64,000 nucleotides of DNA, taken from positions 124,001 through 188,000 of the forward strand of contig NZ_CP133111.1 in the NCBI RefSeq assembly GCF_033001325.1, in the 5' to 3' direction. Shown here piece by piece: positions 1 through 8,652 of this stretch; the stretch's first letter is position 1; the number at the start of each line of letters is the position of its first letter. The notes under the pieces were generated by a model. That model was not told the origin of the DNA. It was given only the letters and a program-made list of their open reading frames with translations, and searched no databases. The stretch comes from Rhodopseudomonas sp. BAL398 (GTDB taxonomy: Bacteria > Pseudomonadota > Alphaproteobacteria > Rhizobiales > Xanthobacteraceae). The position numbers and the translations under genes are program-made.

Positions 1-67
1 GCACGATCTCGGAATTTCGTGGAGCGACATGATGTTCGAGGCCGAGAAGCCGTTCTGGCGCGGCTGA
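1..67 (+). CDS. DUF1127 family protein, C-terminal fragment
   Basis: The window opens inside a gene. Reading from base 2 gives about 21 codons ending in a TGA at 65-67, with the tail FEAEKPFWRG. This resembles the end of the short DUF1127 proteins common in alphaproteobacteria (DIGISR-type core followed by an EAEKPFWR-like tail). The 5' part lies outside the window, so length and start cannot be judged. Only the tail is visible, so the family call is tentative. Confidence 0.5.
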   Translation, partial: HDLGISWSDMMFEAEKPFWRG

Positions 68-101
68 CGCCACCGAACTGGCGCAGCGCAGGGAGCGTTC
101 G

Positions 102-710
102 ATGCTGGCATTGAATCTCGCCGACCTCGGCCGATACACCGACGTGGTGTTGCTGCGGACCGGAGCCGAACTTTCGCTGCGGTTCGCCGAGCCGGCCGAC
201 GCCGCCGCGCTGCGGGACTACTTTCGTTCGTTGTCAGCGGGCTCGCGCTACAATCGGCTGATGGGCGCGGCGCCGGAATTGCCGCAGACCCAGCTCGACA
301 AATTTGTCCGCGCCGGCGACGGCGGAAGCTACTCGGTGCTGGCGACCGTGGCGCGCGGCGAGGACGACGCCATCATAGGCGAGGTCCGCTACGCCTATCA
401 TTCGGAGGCGGCGAGCGTCGAATTCGGCGTTTCGGTCGCCGACCGCTGGCACGGCCACGGCATCGGCACGGCGTTGCTGTCGAATCTGCAATGCCGAGCC
501 GCGGCGCTCGGCGCCGTGCGGCTGTTCGGCGATACGCTGCGCTCCAACGGCGCGACGCTGGGTCTGGCGCGCAAGATGGGTTTTGCCTTCAGCCACTTCC
601 CCGGCGACTGGAAGCAGGTGCGGCTGGAAAAAGCCATCGCCTTCGCGCCGCAGCAGATCCCTTGCGCCAGTTGGCGGCTCGCCGCGACCGGCGAGGCGAG
701 GCCGCGCTGA
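102..710 (+). CDS. GNAT family N-acetyltransferase
   Basis: This 202-residue protein fits the acetyl-CoA-dependent GNAT fold. Residues around 85-150 carry the family core: the GEVRYAY strand, FGVSVADRWHGHGIGTALL (the acetyl-CoA pyrophosphate-binding Q/RxxGxG/A-like loop, here HGHGIG), and the later LRSNGATLGLARKMGF segment typical of the last helix. The start is supported by GGGAG about 6 bases upstream of the ATG. The acceptor substrate cannot be told from sequence. The gene follows the DUF1127 fragment by 34 bases and converges on the minus-strand crotonase gene, with only 4 bases between their stop codons. Confidence 0.8.
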   Translation: MLALNLADLGRYTDVVLLRTGAELSLRFAEPADAAALRDYFRSLSAGSRYNRLMGAAPELPQTQLDKFVRAGDGGSYSVLATVARGEDDAIIGEVRYAYHSEAASVEFGVSVADRWHGHGIGTALLSNLQCRAAALGAVRLFGDTLRSNGATLGLARKMGFAFSHFPGDWKQVRLEKAIAFAPQQIPCASWRLAATGEARPR

Positions 711-714
711 CCTT

Positions 715-1548
715 TCATTTCCCCTGGAACACTGCCGCGCGCTTGTCGATGAAGGCCTGCACCGCCTCGCGATGATCGGCCGTCATGGTGGCGCGTATTA
801 GCCGTTCGGCTTCGTGGTCGCGCGCGGTGGCAAAGTCGAATGCCAGTGCCTCGTCGAGATTGTCTTTCATGTAGCGCAGCGCCAGCGTCGGTCCCGCCGC
901 CATCGCCTGCGCCATCGCAAACGCCGCGGCTTGCAATTGATCGTCCGGCACCACGCGATTGACCAGCCCGATCGCCTCGCAGCGCCGCGCATCGACCTTC
1001 TCGGCGGTGAACATCAGTTCGCGCGCCCGCGCGGTGCCGACCAGCCGGGTCAGCAGCCAGGCGATGCCGTAATCGCCGCTTAGCGCCACCCGCAGATAAC
1101 CGGTGGTGACGAACGCGGATTCCGCCGCGATCCGGATATCGCAGGCCATCGCGATCGCGAGCCCGGCGCCGGCGGCGGCGCCCGGAAGCGCCGCGATGGT
1201 CGGCTTGCGCACCGATACCAGCGCGCCGGTCAGCAGACGTTGGCGCTCCTGCAGATCCGCCACCTTGTCGTCGAGCGACATCGCCTGCCGCGCCGGATCG
1301 CGATGTGCGCCCATGCCCTTGACGTCGCCGCCGGCGCAGAACGCGGTGCCGGCGCCGGTGATCAGCAGGGCGCCGATCTCCGGATTCTCGCCGCAGCTCT
1401 TGATCATGCTGCGCAACGCCGGCGTCAGCCGATCCGACAGCGCGTTGCGGGCCTCGGGCCGGTTCAGGGTGATAATGGCGACGCGGTTGCGCACCACGCA
1501 CAATAATTCGTCGGTGCCGGTGTCGATGGTGGTCTCGGTGCTGGACAT
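715..1548 (-). CDS. Enoyl-CoA hydratase/isomerase (crotonase) family protein
   Basis: This 277-residue crotonase-fold enzyme should hydrate or isomerise a CoA thioester. The N-terminal VAIITLNRPEARNALS strand-turn, the first oxyanion-hole segment FCAGGDVKGM and the second one GAAAGAGLAIAMACDIRI are all present. The usual second catalytic acid region reads VALSGDYGIAWLLTRLVG, which suggests isomerase-like or altered chemistry, as in PaaG-type relatives. I chose the ATG at 1546-1548 because AAGGA lies just upstream; the frame stays open further upstream but without crotonase sequence. It follows an SDR gene by 52 bases on the same strand, probably as an operon. A role in phenylacetate or side-chain beta-oxidation is possible but unproven. 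Confidence 0.82.
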   Translation of the reverse strand: MSSTETTIDTGTDELLCVVRNRVAIITLNRPEARNALSDRLTPALRSMIKSCGENPEIGALLITGAGTAFCAGGDVKGMGAHRDPARQAMSLDDKVADLQERQRLLTGALVSVRKPTIAALPGAAAGAGLAIAMACDIRIAAESAFVTTGYLRVALSGDYGIAWLLTRLVGTARARELMFTAEKVDARRCEAIGLVNRVVPDDQLQAAAFAMAQAMAAGPTLALRYMKDNLDEALAFDFATARDHEAERLIRATMTADHREAVQAFIDKRAAVFQGK

Positions 1549-1600
1549 GGTTTTCCTTGCGCGGTTGGTCCGCGTTCGCTGGTTGAACGGTTCGGCGCGG

Positions 1601-2311
1601 CTAGAATTTCTCGACCCAGGGCCGTAGCTCCAGCTCCCAGCTCCAGGCGCTGCGCGGCTGCTGCAGCACGTTCCAGTAGCTGAGCGCAATGGCGTCGGGG
1701 TCGAGCATCGAATCCGGTCGGCCTGCGGGCTCCATCCGCTCCGGTCGCGCCGTGCTGCGGATGCCGCCGTCGATCACGAAATGCGCGACATGAATGCCCT
1801 GCGGCGACAATTCGCGCGCCATCGCTTGCGCCAATCCGCGCAGCGCAAATTTGCCCATCGCGAACGGCGCCGATTGCGCATAGCCCTTGACGCTGGCCGA
1901 GGCCCCGGTGAACAGGATCGCGCCATGCGCCTGCGGCAGCATCCGCCGCGCTGCCTGTTGCGCCACCAGGAAGCCGCCGAAGCCGGAGACCGCGATCGCC
2001 TGCGCGACATCGGCGGCGACCAGATCGACAAAGGCGCCGCGAGCGCGGCCGCTGGCATTGTAGACCACGACATCGGGCGCGCCGAGATCGCGCTCGACCT
2101 CACCGAACAGCCGCTCGACCGCGCCCGCATCGGTGGCATCGCACGCATAAGCGCTGGCGCCGGTCTCGGCGCAGAGCGCGGCGAGCTTGTCGGCGTTGCG
2201 GGCGGCGAGCGCCACCTTGAGGCCCTGGCGCGCGAACAGCCGCGCCAGCGACGCGCTGAGCCCATCGCCGGCGCCGACGATCAGCGCGGTTTGGTACTTT
2301 GGAAGATTCAC
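1601..2311 (-). CDS. SDR family oxidoreductase lacking the catalytic tyrosine
   Basis: A Rossmann-fold short-chain dehydrogenase of about 236 residues. The N-terminus ALIVGAGDGLSASLARLFARQG is the NAD(P)-binding turn and VVYNASG replaces the usual NNAG. The active-site region has serines near 138-140 and the lysine of F-A-M-G-K (about 150-154), but phenylalanine stands where the catalytic tyrosine of YxxxK should be, so dehydrogenase activity is doubtful. The start is a choice: a GTG at 2309-2311 has AGAAGGGAA just upstream, whereas an in-frame ATG 18 bases further up (2327-2329) contains that Shine-Dalgarno within its own codons. It is divergent from the AidB-like gene and sits upstream of the crotonase. 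Confidence 0.78.
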   Translation of the reverse strand: MNLPKYQTALIVGAGDGLSASLARLFARQGLKVALAARNADKLAALCAETGASAYACDATDAGAVERLFGEVERDLGAPDVVVYNASGRARGAFVDLVAADVAQAIAVSGFGGFLVAQQAARRMLPQAHGAILFTGASASVKGYAQSAPFAMGKFALRGLAQAMARELSPQGIHVAHFVIDGGIRSTARPERMEPAGRPDSMLDPDAIALSYWNVLQQPRSAWSWELELRPWVEKF

Positions 2312-2568
2312 GGGCGTTTCCCTTCTCATCGTTGGTCAGGATCGGCGTGGAAGCCTCAACGCCAATTCCGTCAGGTGAAATGATTGACGTTGCGGCAAAA
2401 GATGCCGATTTTCCTGTCGTGAAAGCATCACCAGATTGCCCGAGCAAGGCGGCATTTCAGCGCCCAAATGCGATAGGTGTCGAAATTGAAGCGTCCGGCG
2501 ATTGCATTCCTGGGTTCCTTTGTGGCTCACTTGGCCCGGACCGATCCATAACAAATAAAAGGTCACAA

Positions 2569-4350
2569 ATGTTGGCAGGAAACAGGATTCAGCAGACGAT
2601 CGATGCGCCGGCGCGTGCCAATCTGATCGCGCCCGATACTTCGGGCATGAATTTCTACCGCGCCGATCCGGCGCTGAGCGATCTGCTGCGCATCCATCTG
2701 CCGGCCAAGCTGTTTGCCCATATCGAACCGCATCTCGACCGGCTTGGCGCGCTATGCGGCGGTCCGCTCGACGAGGCGGCGCGGCTCGCCGACCGTCACG
2801 GCCCGGTGCTGCATCAGCGCGACCGCTTCGGCCGCGACGCGCAATATATCGAGTATCACCCGGCCTATCGCGAGCTGGAGGACGCCGCCTTCGGCGAGTT
2901 CGGTATTCACGCGCTGTCGCACCGCAAGGGCATCATGGGCTGGCCCGACACCTATCCGGTGGTGGCCAAGCACGCCTTCACCTTCCTGTTCAACCAAGCC
3001 GAATTCGGCATGGGCTGCCCGATCAACGTCACCGACGGCGCCGCCAAGCTGCTGTCGAACTACGGCGACGCCGCGCTGAAGGAGAAATATCTCGACGGCC
3101 TGACCCAGACCGACATCACCAAGCTGACGCAAGGCGGTCAGTTCATGACCGAGAAGGAGGGCGGCTCCGACGTCGGCACGCTGACCACGACCGCGGTGCA
3201 GGAGGGGGATCATTGGCGCCTCACCGGCGAGAAATGGTTCTGCTCCAATGCCGACGCCAAAGTGGTGATGCTGCTGGCGCGGCCGCAAGGCGCTGGCCCC
3301 GGCACCCGCGGCGTCGGCCTGTTCCTGATGCCGCGCTTTCTCGACGACGGCGCGCCCAATTATTATCGGATCGTGCGGCTGAAGGACAAGCTGGGCACCC
3401 GTTCGATGGCCTCGGGCGAGATCAAGCTGGAAGGCGCGATCGCCTACGCGGTCGGCCGACTCGACCGCGGCTTCGCCCAGATGGCCGAGATGGTGAATTC
3501 GTCGCGGCTGTCGAACGGCGTCAAGTCGACCGCCTTGATGCGCCGCGCGCAGCACGATGCCATGGCGGTGGCGCGCGGCCGCGTGGTGTTCGGTAGCCGC
3601 ATCGTTGATCTGCCGCTGGCGCGGCGGCAATTGCTGAAGATCATGCTGGCGACCGAGCAGGCGCTGTCGATGAGCTTCCTCACCGCCGACGCGCTCGATC
3701 GCGCCGAGGCCGGCAGCCAGGACGCCGCGGCGCTGCTGCGGATTCTGACGCCGACGCTGAAATTCCGCGCCACCCGCGACGCCCGCAAGGTCTGCGGCGA
3801 CGCTTTGGAGATGCGCGGCGGCATCGGCTATGTCGAGGAATTCGCCACCGCGCGGCTGTTGCGCGACGCCCATCTCGGCTCGATCTGGGAAGGCACCGGC
3901 AATATCGTGGCGATCGACGCGCTCAAGCGCGCCGTCGGCCGCCACGGCGCGGAATCGGCGCTGGCCGCCGATCTGCATGCCAGGCTCGATGATTGCGCCA
4001 GCGTGCCCCAGGCCTGGCGCGACCGGCTGCGCGCTCTGGTCGACCAATCGATTGGCTTTGCCCGCGAGGTCGCCGGGCGTGCCGAGAACGAGGCCGATGC
4101 GCGCCGCGCCACCAGCACATTGTATCATGTCGCCAGCGCGGTGGCGTTAGCCTGGGAAGGCGCGCGGATCGACGCGATGCGTGGCGACGCCCGCCGGGTG
4201 CTGCTGTCGCGGTTGGTGGTCGATCATCGCCTGCACGCGCCCGATCCGTTCGCGCTCAGCAACGGCGCCACCGAATTCGCCATCGCCGAATTGCTGCTCG
4301 GCGACGATTCCGCCGGCATGAAGGAGGTGGGAGCGCTGCTGACGGCGTGA
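2569..4350 (+). CDS. Acyl-CoA dehydrogenase, AidB-like subfamily
   Basis: This 593-residue flavoprotein is larger than ordinary acyl-CoA dehydrogenases (about 380) and matches the AidB/large ACAD layout: an N-terminal extension with NFYRADPALSDLL, then FGMGCPINVTDGA, TQGGQFMTEKEGGSDVG, the FAD-binding WRLTGEKWFCSNADA stretch, and the C-terminal ALEMRGGIGYVEEF and IWEGTGNIVAIDALK motifs. AidB in enterobacteria belongs to the alkylation response; many alphaproteobacterial relatives have no known substrate. I chose the ATG at 2569, preceded by AAAAGG. The upstream part of the open frame (2299-2568) does not look coding. It is divergent from the SDR gene, so 2312-2568 should hold both promoters. 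Confidence 0.85.
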   Translation: MLAGNRIQQTIDAPARANLIAPDTSGMNFYRADPALSDLLRIHLPAKLFAHIEPHLDRLGALCGGPLDEAARLADRHGPVLHQRDRFGRDAQYIEYHPAYRELEDAAFGEFGIHALSHRKGIMGWPDTYPVVAKHAFTFLFNQAEFGMGCPINVTDGAAKLLSNYGDAALKEKYLDGLTQTDITKLTQGGQFMTEKEGGSDVGTLTTTAVQEGDHWRLTGEKWFCSNADAKVVMLLARPQGAGPGTRGVGLFLMPRFLDDGAPNYYRIVRLKDKLGTRSMASGEIKLEGAIAYAVGRLDRGFAQMAEMVNSSRLSNGVKSTALMRRAQHDAMAVARGRVVFGSRIVDLPLARRQLLKIMLATEQALSMSFLTADALDRAEAGSQDAAALLRILTPTLKFRATRDARKVCGDALEMRGGIGYVEEFATARLLRDAHLGSIWEGTGNIVAIDALKRAVGRHGAESALAADLHARLDDCASVPQAWRDRLRALVDQSIGFAREVAGRAENEADARRATSTLYHVASAVALAWEGARIDAMRGDARRVLLSRLVVDHRLHAPDPFALSNGATEFAIAELLLGDDSAGMKEVGALLTA

Positions 4351-4367
4351 TGCCCATGCTTGTCGAC

Positions 4368-4446
4368 GTCATTGCGAGGAGCGCAGCGACGAAGCAATCC
4401 AGTCTTTCCTTGTCGCCCTGGATTGCTTCGCTTCGCTCGCAATGAC
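4368..4446. repeat. Palindromic intergenic repeat, family A copy 1
   Basis: An imperfect inverted repeat whose ends read GTCATTGCGAGGAGC and GCTCGCAATGAC, with inner arms GAAGCAATCCAG and CTGGATTGCTTCG. It lies between the AidB-like gene and the alcohol dehydrogenase. Sister copies are at 7726, 33699, 35056 and 52933. It looks like a REP-type element, capable of a long hairpin in RNA. Confidence 0.85.
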
Positions 4447-4495
4447 GGACCTACGCTGAACTACAAAAACAAATCAATGAAGCGAGGAAACACCG

Positions 4496-5584
4496 ATGAA
4501 GGCCGCCGTACTCCACGAAGTCAACAAGCCGCTGGTGATCGAAGACGTCAGCGTGCAGAAGCCAGGGCCGCGCGAGGTGCTGATCCGCACCACGGTGGCG
4601 GGGCTGTGCCATTCCGATCTGCATTTCATGGAGGGGCTGTATCCGCATCCGCTGCCGGCGGTGCTGGGCCATGAATCGGCCGGCGTGGTCGAGCAGGTCG
4701 GCTCCGACGTCACCTACGTGCAGCCGGGCGATCATGTCGTCACTTGCCTCTCGGTGTTTTGCGGCACCTGCGACAATTGCTCGACCGGGCGGCCGGTGCT
4801 GTGCACCGACACCACGGTGAAGCTGTTGCCAGGCGTCTCCAACCGCTTGAGCTGGGCGCGCTCGGAAAAGCTCAATCAGTTCTTGAATCTCTCCTCCTTC
4901 GCCGAGCAGATGCTGGTGCACGAAAACGCCATCGTCAAAATCCGCCGCGACATGCCGCTCGATCTCGCCGCTTTGATCGGCTGCGGCGTCATCACCGGCT
5001 TCGGCGCGGTGGTCAACACCGCCAAGGTTGCGCCGGGCGAAACCGTCGCGGTGATCGGCTGCGGCGGCGTCGGCATGGCGGCGATCAACGGCGCCGAGAT
5101 CGCCGGCGCCGGGCGTATCATCGCCATCGACACCAATCCGGCAAAGCTGCAGCTTGCCACCAAGCTCGGCGCCACCGATATCGTCGATCCCGCCAATGGC
5201 GACGTGGTGCAGCAGGTCCGCGATCTGACCAATGGCGGCGTCCATCACGCCTTCGAGGTTCTGGGCCGCAAGGAGACCGCCGAGCAGGCCTTCGCGATGC
5301 TGGCGCCCGGCGGCACCGCGACCATTGTCGGCATGATTCCGTTCGGCCAGAAGATCGAGCTACACGGCTTCGACTTCCTACGCGAGCGCCGCATCCAGGG
5401 CTCGTCGATGGGCTCCAACCATTTCCGCGTCGACATGCCGCGACTGGTCGAATTCTATCTGCGCGGCCGGCTGCATCTCGATGACTGGATCTCGGCGCGG
5501 CTGAAGCTGAGCGAGATCAACGAAGGCTTTGCCAATATGAAGGCCGGCAAGACGGTGCGCAGCGTGATCATGTTCGACGCCTGA
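4496..5584 (+). CDS. Zinc-dependent alcohol dehydrogenase (MDR family)
   Basis: A 362-residue medium-chain dehydrogenase/reductase that should interconvert an alcohol and an aldehyde with NAD(H). Catalytic zinc ligands are seen in GLCHSDLHF and GHESAGVV. The structural zinc site is the four-cysteine lobe in CGTCDNCSTGRPVLC. The nucleotide-binding turn reads VIGCGGVGMAAINGA. Domain order and the FDFLRERRIQGSSMGS segment resemble class III-like and mycobacterial AdhD-type enzymes. The ATG has GCGAGGAAA upstream. The gene lies downstream of a family A repeat and converges on the TetR gene. Its substrate is unknown; proximity to the paa genes suggests, but does not show, an aromatic alcohol. Confidence 0.87.
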   Translation: MKAAVLHEVNKPLVIEDVSVQKPGPREVLIRTTVAGLCHSDLHFMEGLYPHPLPAVLGHESAGVVEQVGSDVTYVQPGDHVVTCLSVFCGTCDNCSTGRPVLCTDTTVKLLPGVSNRLSWARSEKLNQFLNLSSFAEQMLVHENAIVKIRRDMPLDLAALIGCGVITGFGAVVNTAKVAPGETVAVIGCGGVGMAAINGAEIAGAGRIIAIDTNPAKLQLATKLGATDIVDPANGDVVQQVRDLTNGGVHHAFEVLGRKETAEQAFAMLAPGGTATIVGMIPFGQKIELHGFDFLRERRIQGSSMGSNHFRVDMPRLVEFYLRGRLHLDDWISARLKLSEINEGFANMKAGKTVRSVIMFDA

Positions 5585-5600
5585 GGCGCCGGTCGCGGCG

Positions 5601-6287
5601 CTAGCCGGCGCGCCCGGCCAGCGCCGCGCGTGACCTGTCGGCCTTCTTTCGCACCGGCGCGCCATTGGGCATCATGCCCGGCGCGATCGCCGCCATCGCC
5701 GGTTCGGCGCCGGAGACGACGAGGCCGGTGACCATTCTGGCGTAGGTCTCGCGGGTGATGCCCTTGCCGTCGCGAAACCACAGATAGTGCCAGTTCAGCA
5801 TGCCGAACAGCGACATCGTCAGCGGCTTCAACAGCTCCGGCTTGTCGGCGGCGGCGGGGACCGCGTTGGCGATGGCGTCCGACACCACTGCGACCATCCG
5901 GCGTTCCAGCGCCTTCAGTGATTCCTGCTGCGCCGGCGGCAGCAGCTTCAGGCTCGAGATCTGCACCTGATGCTCGGCATCGGCGCCGCGATAGGCTTCG
6001 AGCAGCGCGGCCGAAATCGCAAACAGCCTTTGTTCGGCGTCGCCCTCCGACGCCGCCGCACTATCCACAACGGCGAGGAGCTGTTGCAGATGATCCGACA
6101 GCAGGTCGAACAGCACCGCGTCCTTGGAGCTGTAATAGTGATACATCAGCGCCTTGGAGACGCCGCAGGCGTCGGCGATCATGGTGATCGAGGTGCCGGT
6201 ATAGCCGTGCTCGGCGAATAGTTTTGCCGAGCGGCTCAGAATTCCGAGCCGCTTCTGGTCGTAGTCATTCGCTCGCGTTCGCGCCAT
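5601..6287 (-). CDS. paaR: TetR family regulator, probable phenylacetate repressor PaaR
   Basis: A 228-residue TetR-type repressor. The N-terminal helix-turn-helix reads [30 protein letters not shown] (given here only as the span of residues about 24-53), followed by an all-helical ligand domain of the usual length. It is transcribed divergently from paaA with 127 bases between the starts. That gap holds a perfect 7-bp-arm inverted repeat at 6355-6376. A related 22-bp site lies between paaI and paaZ. TetR-type PaaR repressors that respond to phenylacetyl-CoA are known in other bacteria, and the position fits that role. The start is the ATG at 6285-6287 (MARTRANDY); the longer open frame upstream would run over the operator. 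Confidence 0.8.
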   Translation of the reverse strand: MARTRANDYDQKRLGILSRSAKLFAEHGYTGTSITMIADACGVSKALMYHYYSSKDAVLFDLLSDHLQQLLAVVDSAAASEGDAEQRLFAISAALLEAYRGADAEHQVQISSLKLLPPAQQESLKALERRMVAVVSDAIANAVPAAADKPELLKPLTMSLFGMLNWHYLWFRDGKGITRETYARMVTGLVVSGAEPAMAAIAPGMMPNGAPVRKKADRSRAALAGRAG

Positions 6288-6354
6288 GCCGCGCTCAACC
6301 TTCCTGCCGCAGTGCGTCACAAACGAACCGCCTATTGCCCGTTGGCAGCCTTGC

Positions 6355-6376
6355 ATTGACCGTCCAATTGGTCAAT
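6355..6376. promoter_or_regulatory. Candidate PaaR operator 1 (paaR-paaA divergent region)
   Basis: A perfect inverted repeat, ATTGACC-N8-GGTCAAT, 22 bp overall, between the divergent starts of the TetR gene and paaA. It sits 39 bases upstream of the paaA ATG. Size and symmetry suit a TetR dimer. A second, imperfect copy with the same outer hexamer and spacing lies at 12350-12371 in the other paa divergent promoter. Binding by the neighbouring TetR protein is inferred. Confidence 0.65.
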
Positions 6377-6414
6377 TATATTCCACCACGTTGCCCGGCT
6401 CAAGGAGATCGGTG

Positions 6415-7395
6415 ATGTACACCCAGGCGCTCAACAGCTCCGATGGCGATGACCGCAGCCTCGAGGATGCCGGCCGCGCGGCGCGGTTTCAGGCGCGGAT
6501 CGACGCCGAGGAGCGGATCGAGCCGAATGACTGGATGCCGGCGGCCTATCGCCGGACGCTGACGCGGCAGATCTCGCAGCACGCCCATTCGGAAATCGTC
6601 GGCATGCTGCCGGAGGGCAATTGGATCACCCGCGCGCCGTCGCTGCGCCGCAAGGCCGCTCTGCTCGCCAAGGTGCAGGACGAATGCGGTCATGGCCTTT
6701 ATCTCTACGCCGCCGCGGAGACGCTCGGCTCCTCGCGCGAGGAACTGGTCGACCTGATGCTGAGCGGCAAGGCGAAGTATTCGTCGATCTTCAACTACCC
6801 GACCCTGACCTGGGCCGATATCGGCGCGATCGGCTGGCTGGTCGACGGCGCGGCGATCATGAACCAGATCCCGCTGTGCCGCTGCTCCTACGGCCCCTAT
6901 GCGCGGGCGATGATCCGGGTCTGCAAGGAAGAATCGTTCCATCAGCGCCAGGGCTACGAGATCATGCTGACGCTGGCGCGCGGCTCCGCCGAGCAAAAGG
7001 CGATGGCGCAGGATGCGCTTAATCGCTGGTGGTGGCCATGCCTGATGATGTTCGGCCCGCCCGATCAGGCCAGCCAGCACAGTGACGCCTCGACGCGCTG
7101 GAAGATCAAGCGCTTTTCCAATGACGAGCTGCGGCAGAAATTCGTCGATGCCACGGTGCCGCAGGCGCATTATCTCGGCCTCACGATCCCGGATCCCGCC
7201 ATGACCAAGGATGAAGCCGGGCATTGGCGCTACGGCGCCATCGATTGGGACGAATTCAACCAGGTGCTCGCCGGCAATGGTCCCTGTAATAAGGATCGGC
7301 TGGCGGCGCGGCGTAAGGCCCATGACGACGGCGCCTGGGTGCGCGAGGCGGCGGTCGCTTACGCAGCCAAGCGCAAGAACAGACAAGCGGCTTAA
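6415..7395 (+). CDS. paaA: Phenylacetyl-CoA 1,2-epoxidase, catalytic subunit PaaA
   Basis: This 326-residue protein is the catalytic diiron subunit of the PaaABCE monooxygenase, which converts phenylacetyl-CoA to its ring-1,2-epoxide. Carboxylate and histidine ligands are seen as two E-x-x-H motifs, in [13 protein letters not shown] and [13 protein letters not shown], within a ferritin-like helical fold. The C-terminal half has [18 protein letters not shown] and a [15 protein letters not shown] segment typical of PaaA. The start is the ATG at 6415 with AAGGAG upstream; a GTG three bases earlier is also possible. It is first in paaAB-paaCDE, 31 bases before paaB, and faces the TetR gene across the candidate operator. 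Confidence 0.96.
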   Translation: MYTQALNSSDGDDRSLEDAGRAARFQARIDAEERIEPNDWMPAAYRRTLTRQISQHAHSEIVGMLPEGNWITRAPSLRRKAALLAKVQDECGHGLYLYAAAETLGSSREELVDLMLSGKAKYSSIFNYPTLTWADIGAIGWLVDGAAIMNQIPLCRCSYGPYARAMIRVCKEESFHQRQGYEIMLTLARGSAEQKAMAQDALNRWWWPCLMMFGPPDQASQHSDASTRWKIKRFSNDELRQKFVDATVPQAHYLGLTIPDPAMTKDEAGHWRYGAIDWDEFNQVLAGNGPCNKDRLAARRKAHDDGAWVREAAVAYAAKRKNRQAA

Positions 7396-7426
7396 AGCCG
7401 CGTCACGACAGGTCAGGGAGGTTTTG

Positions 7427-7714
7427 ATGAGCACGCCCAACATGGCGCTGTGGGAAGTCTTCATTCGCAGCCGGAACGGGCTGGCGCACAAACATGTCGG
7501 CTCGCTGCACGCGCCCGATGCCACGCTGGCGCTGCAGGCCGCGCGCGACCTCTATACGCGGCGCGGCGAGGGGCTGTCGATCTGGGTGGTGCCGTCGAAC
7601 GCCATCACCGCCTCGGACCCGGCCGACAAGGAGATGCTGTTCGAGCCCGCCGAATCCAAGATCTATCGCCATCCGACCTTCTACGACGTGCCCGACGAGG
7701 TCGGGCATATGTGA
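7427..7714 (+). CDS. paaB: Phenylacetyl-CoA epoxidase subunit PaaB
   Basis: A 95-residue protein of normal PaaB length, which bridges the PaaAC units of the epoxidase. The sequence WEVFIRSRNGLAHKHVGSLH at the N-terminus, the ALQAARDLYTRRGEG centre and the closing PTFYDVPDEVGHM are characteristic. The ATG at 7427 has AGGGAGG upstream. It directly follows paaA. Unlike the usual compact paaABCDE arrangement, a 161-base gap filled by a family A repeat separates it from paaC. Confidence 0.95.
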   Translation: MSTPNMALWEVFIRSRNGLAHKHVGSLHAPDATLALQAARDLYTRRGEGLSIWVVPSNAITASDPADKEMLFEPAESKIYRHPTFYDVPDEVGHM

Positions 7715-7725
7715 GTCTCGTCGTC

Positions 7726-7831
7726 GTCATTGCGAGCCGAGGCCGGTGCATCGCGCCGTCCGACAGCGAAGCAATCCAGGGGCTGCAAGCGACGACTGGA
7801 TTGCTTCGTCGCAAGAGCTCCTCGCAATGAC
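7726..7831. repeat. Palindromic intergenic repeat, family A copy 2, inside the paa operon
   Basis: Ends GTCATTGCGAG and CTCGCAATGAC with inner arms GAAGCAATCCAG and TGGATTGCTTCG mark it as family A. It occupies most of the 161-base gap between paaB and paaC, where related operons normally have a few bases. It could form a strong hairpin in the paa mRNA. Confidence 0.85.
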
Positions 7832-7875
7832 GGAGCAACCGTTCCAGCTTATCGGCACAAGGACGTTGATCAAGC

Positions 7876-8652
7876 ATGCCCGCCACCTCGATCGAGATCG
7901 CCGACGACCCGCTGTTCACCTACGCGCTGCGCCGCGCCGATGACGCGTTGATCATCGGCCATCGGCTGTCGGAATGGTGCGGACATGCGCCGATGCTGGA
8001 GGAGGACATGGCGCTGGCCAATATCGCGCTCGACCTGCTCGGCCAGGCCCGCGAACTCTATCAATACGCCGCCAAAGTTGAAGGCAAAGGCAATGACGAG
8101 GATCGCCTCGCTTATCTGCGCGACGAGCGGCAGTACCGCAATCTGCTGCTGGCCGAACAGCCCAATGGCGATTTCGCCCGCACCATCACCCGGCAATTGT
8201 TCTACTCGGCCTTCGCCGATCCGTATTGGCGGGCGATGATGGCCTCCAACGATCCAACGCTGGCGGCGATCGCGGCGAAATCCGAAAAGGAGAGCGCCTA
8301 TCATCTGCGCCATGCCGCCGAATGGATGATCCGGCTCGGCGACGGCACCGATGAGAGCCATGACCGCGCGCAGCAGGCGGTCGAACATCTGTGGGCGTTC
8401 ACCGGCGAGATGTTCGAGGCCGACGCCGGCGAGCGCGGGCTGATCGATGCCGGCATCGCCATCGATCCGGCCAGCCTGCGCGCGCAATGGACCGCGACGA
8501 TTTCCGCGGTGCTGACCGAGGCGACGCTCGCCGTGCCGAGCAATGGTTGGATGCAGCAGGGCGGGCGCGCCGGCCGCCACAGCGAACATCTCGGCCATCT
8601 GCTGGCCGAATTGCAATATACCCAGCGGGCCTTTCCGGGGCTGACATGGTGA
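7876..8652 (+). CDS. paaC: Phenylacetyl-CoA epoxidase subunit PaaC
   Basis: A 258-residue PaaC protein, the structural partner of PaaA in the epoxidase. It has the same ferritin-like fold but is thought not to hold a working diiron centre. Diagnostic stretches are ALRRADDALIIGHRLSEWCG, ALANIALDLLGQARELYQYA, the central AAKSEKESAYHLRHAAEWM and the C-terminal GGRAGRHSEHLGHLLAELQ. The ATG at 7876 has AAGGA about 14 bases upstream, a longer spacing than for its neighbours. Its last 7 bases overlap the paaD start, so paaC and paaD are likely translationally coupled. Confidence 0.95.
   Translation: MPATSIEIADDPLFTYALRRADDALIIGHRLSEWCGHAPMLEEDMALANIALDLLGQARELYQYAAKVEGKGNDEDRLAYLRDERQYRNLLLAEQPNGDFARTITRQLFYSAFADPYWRAMMASNDPTLAAIAAKSEKESAYHLRHAAEWMIRLGDGTDESHDRAQQAVEHLWAFTGEMFEADAGERGLIDAGIAIDPASLRAQWTATISAVLTEATLAVPSNGWMQQGGRAGRHSEHLGHLLAELQYTQRAFPGLTW

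Noticed and set aside
715-1548. Calling the first crotonase paaG or paaF
   Set aside because: It is 4 kb from the paa genes and separated by unrelated units; the active-site pattern does not decide between hydratase and isomerase.
2299-2568. Upstream part of the AidB-like open frame as coding
   Set aside because: It covers the divergent promoter region, overlaps the SDR start and lacks similarity to the family; the ATG at 2569 has a ribosome site.
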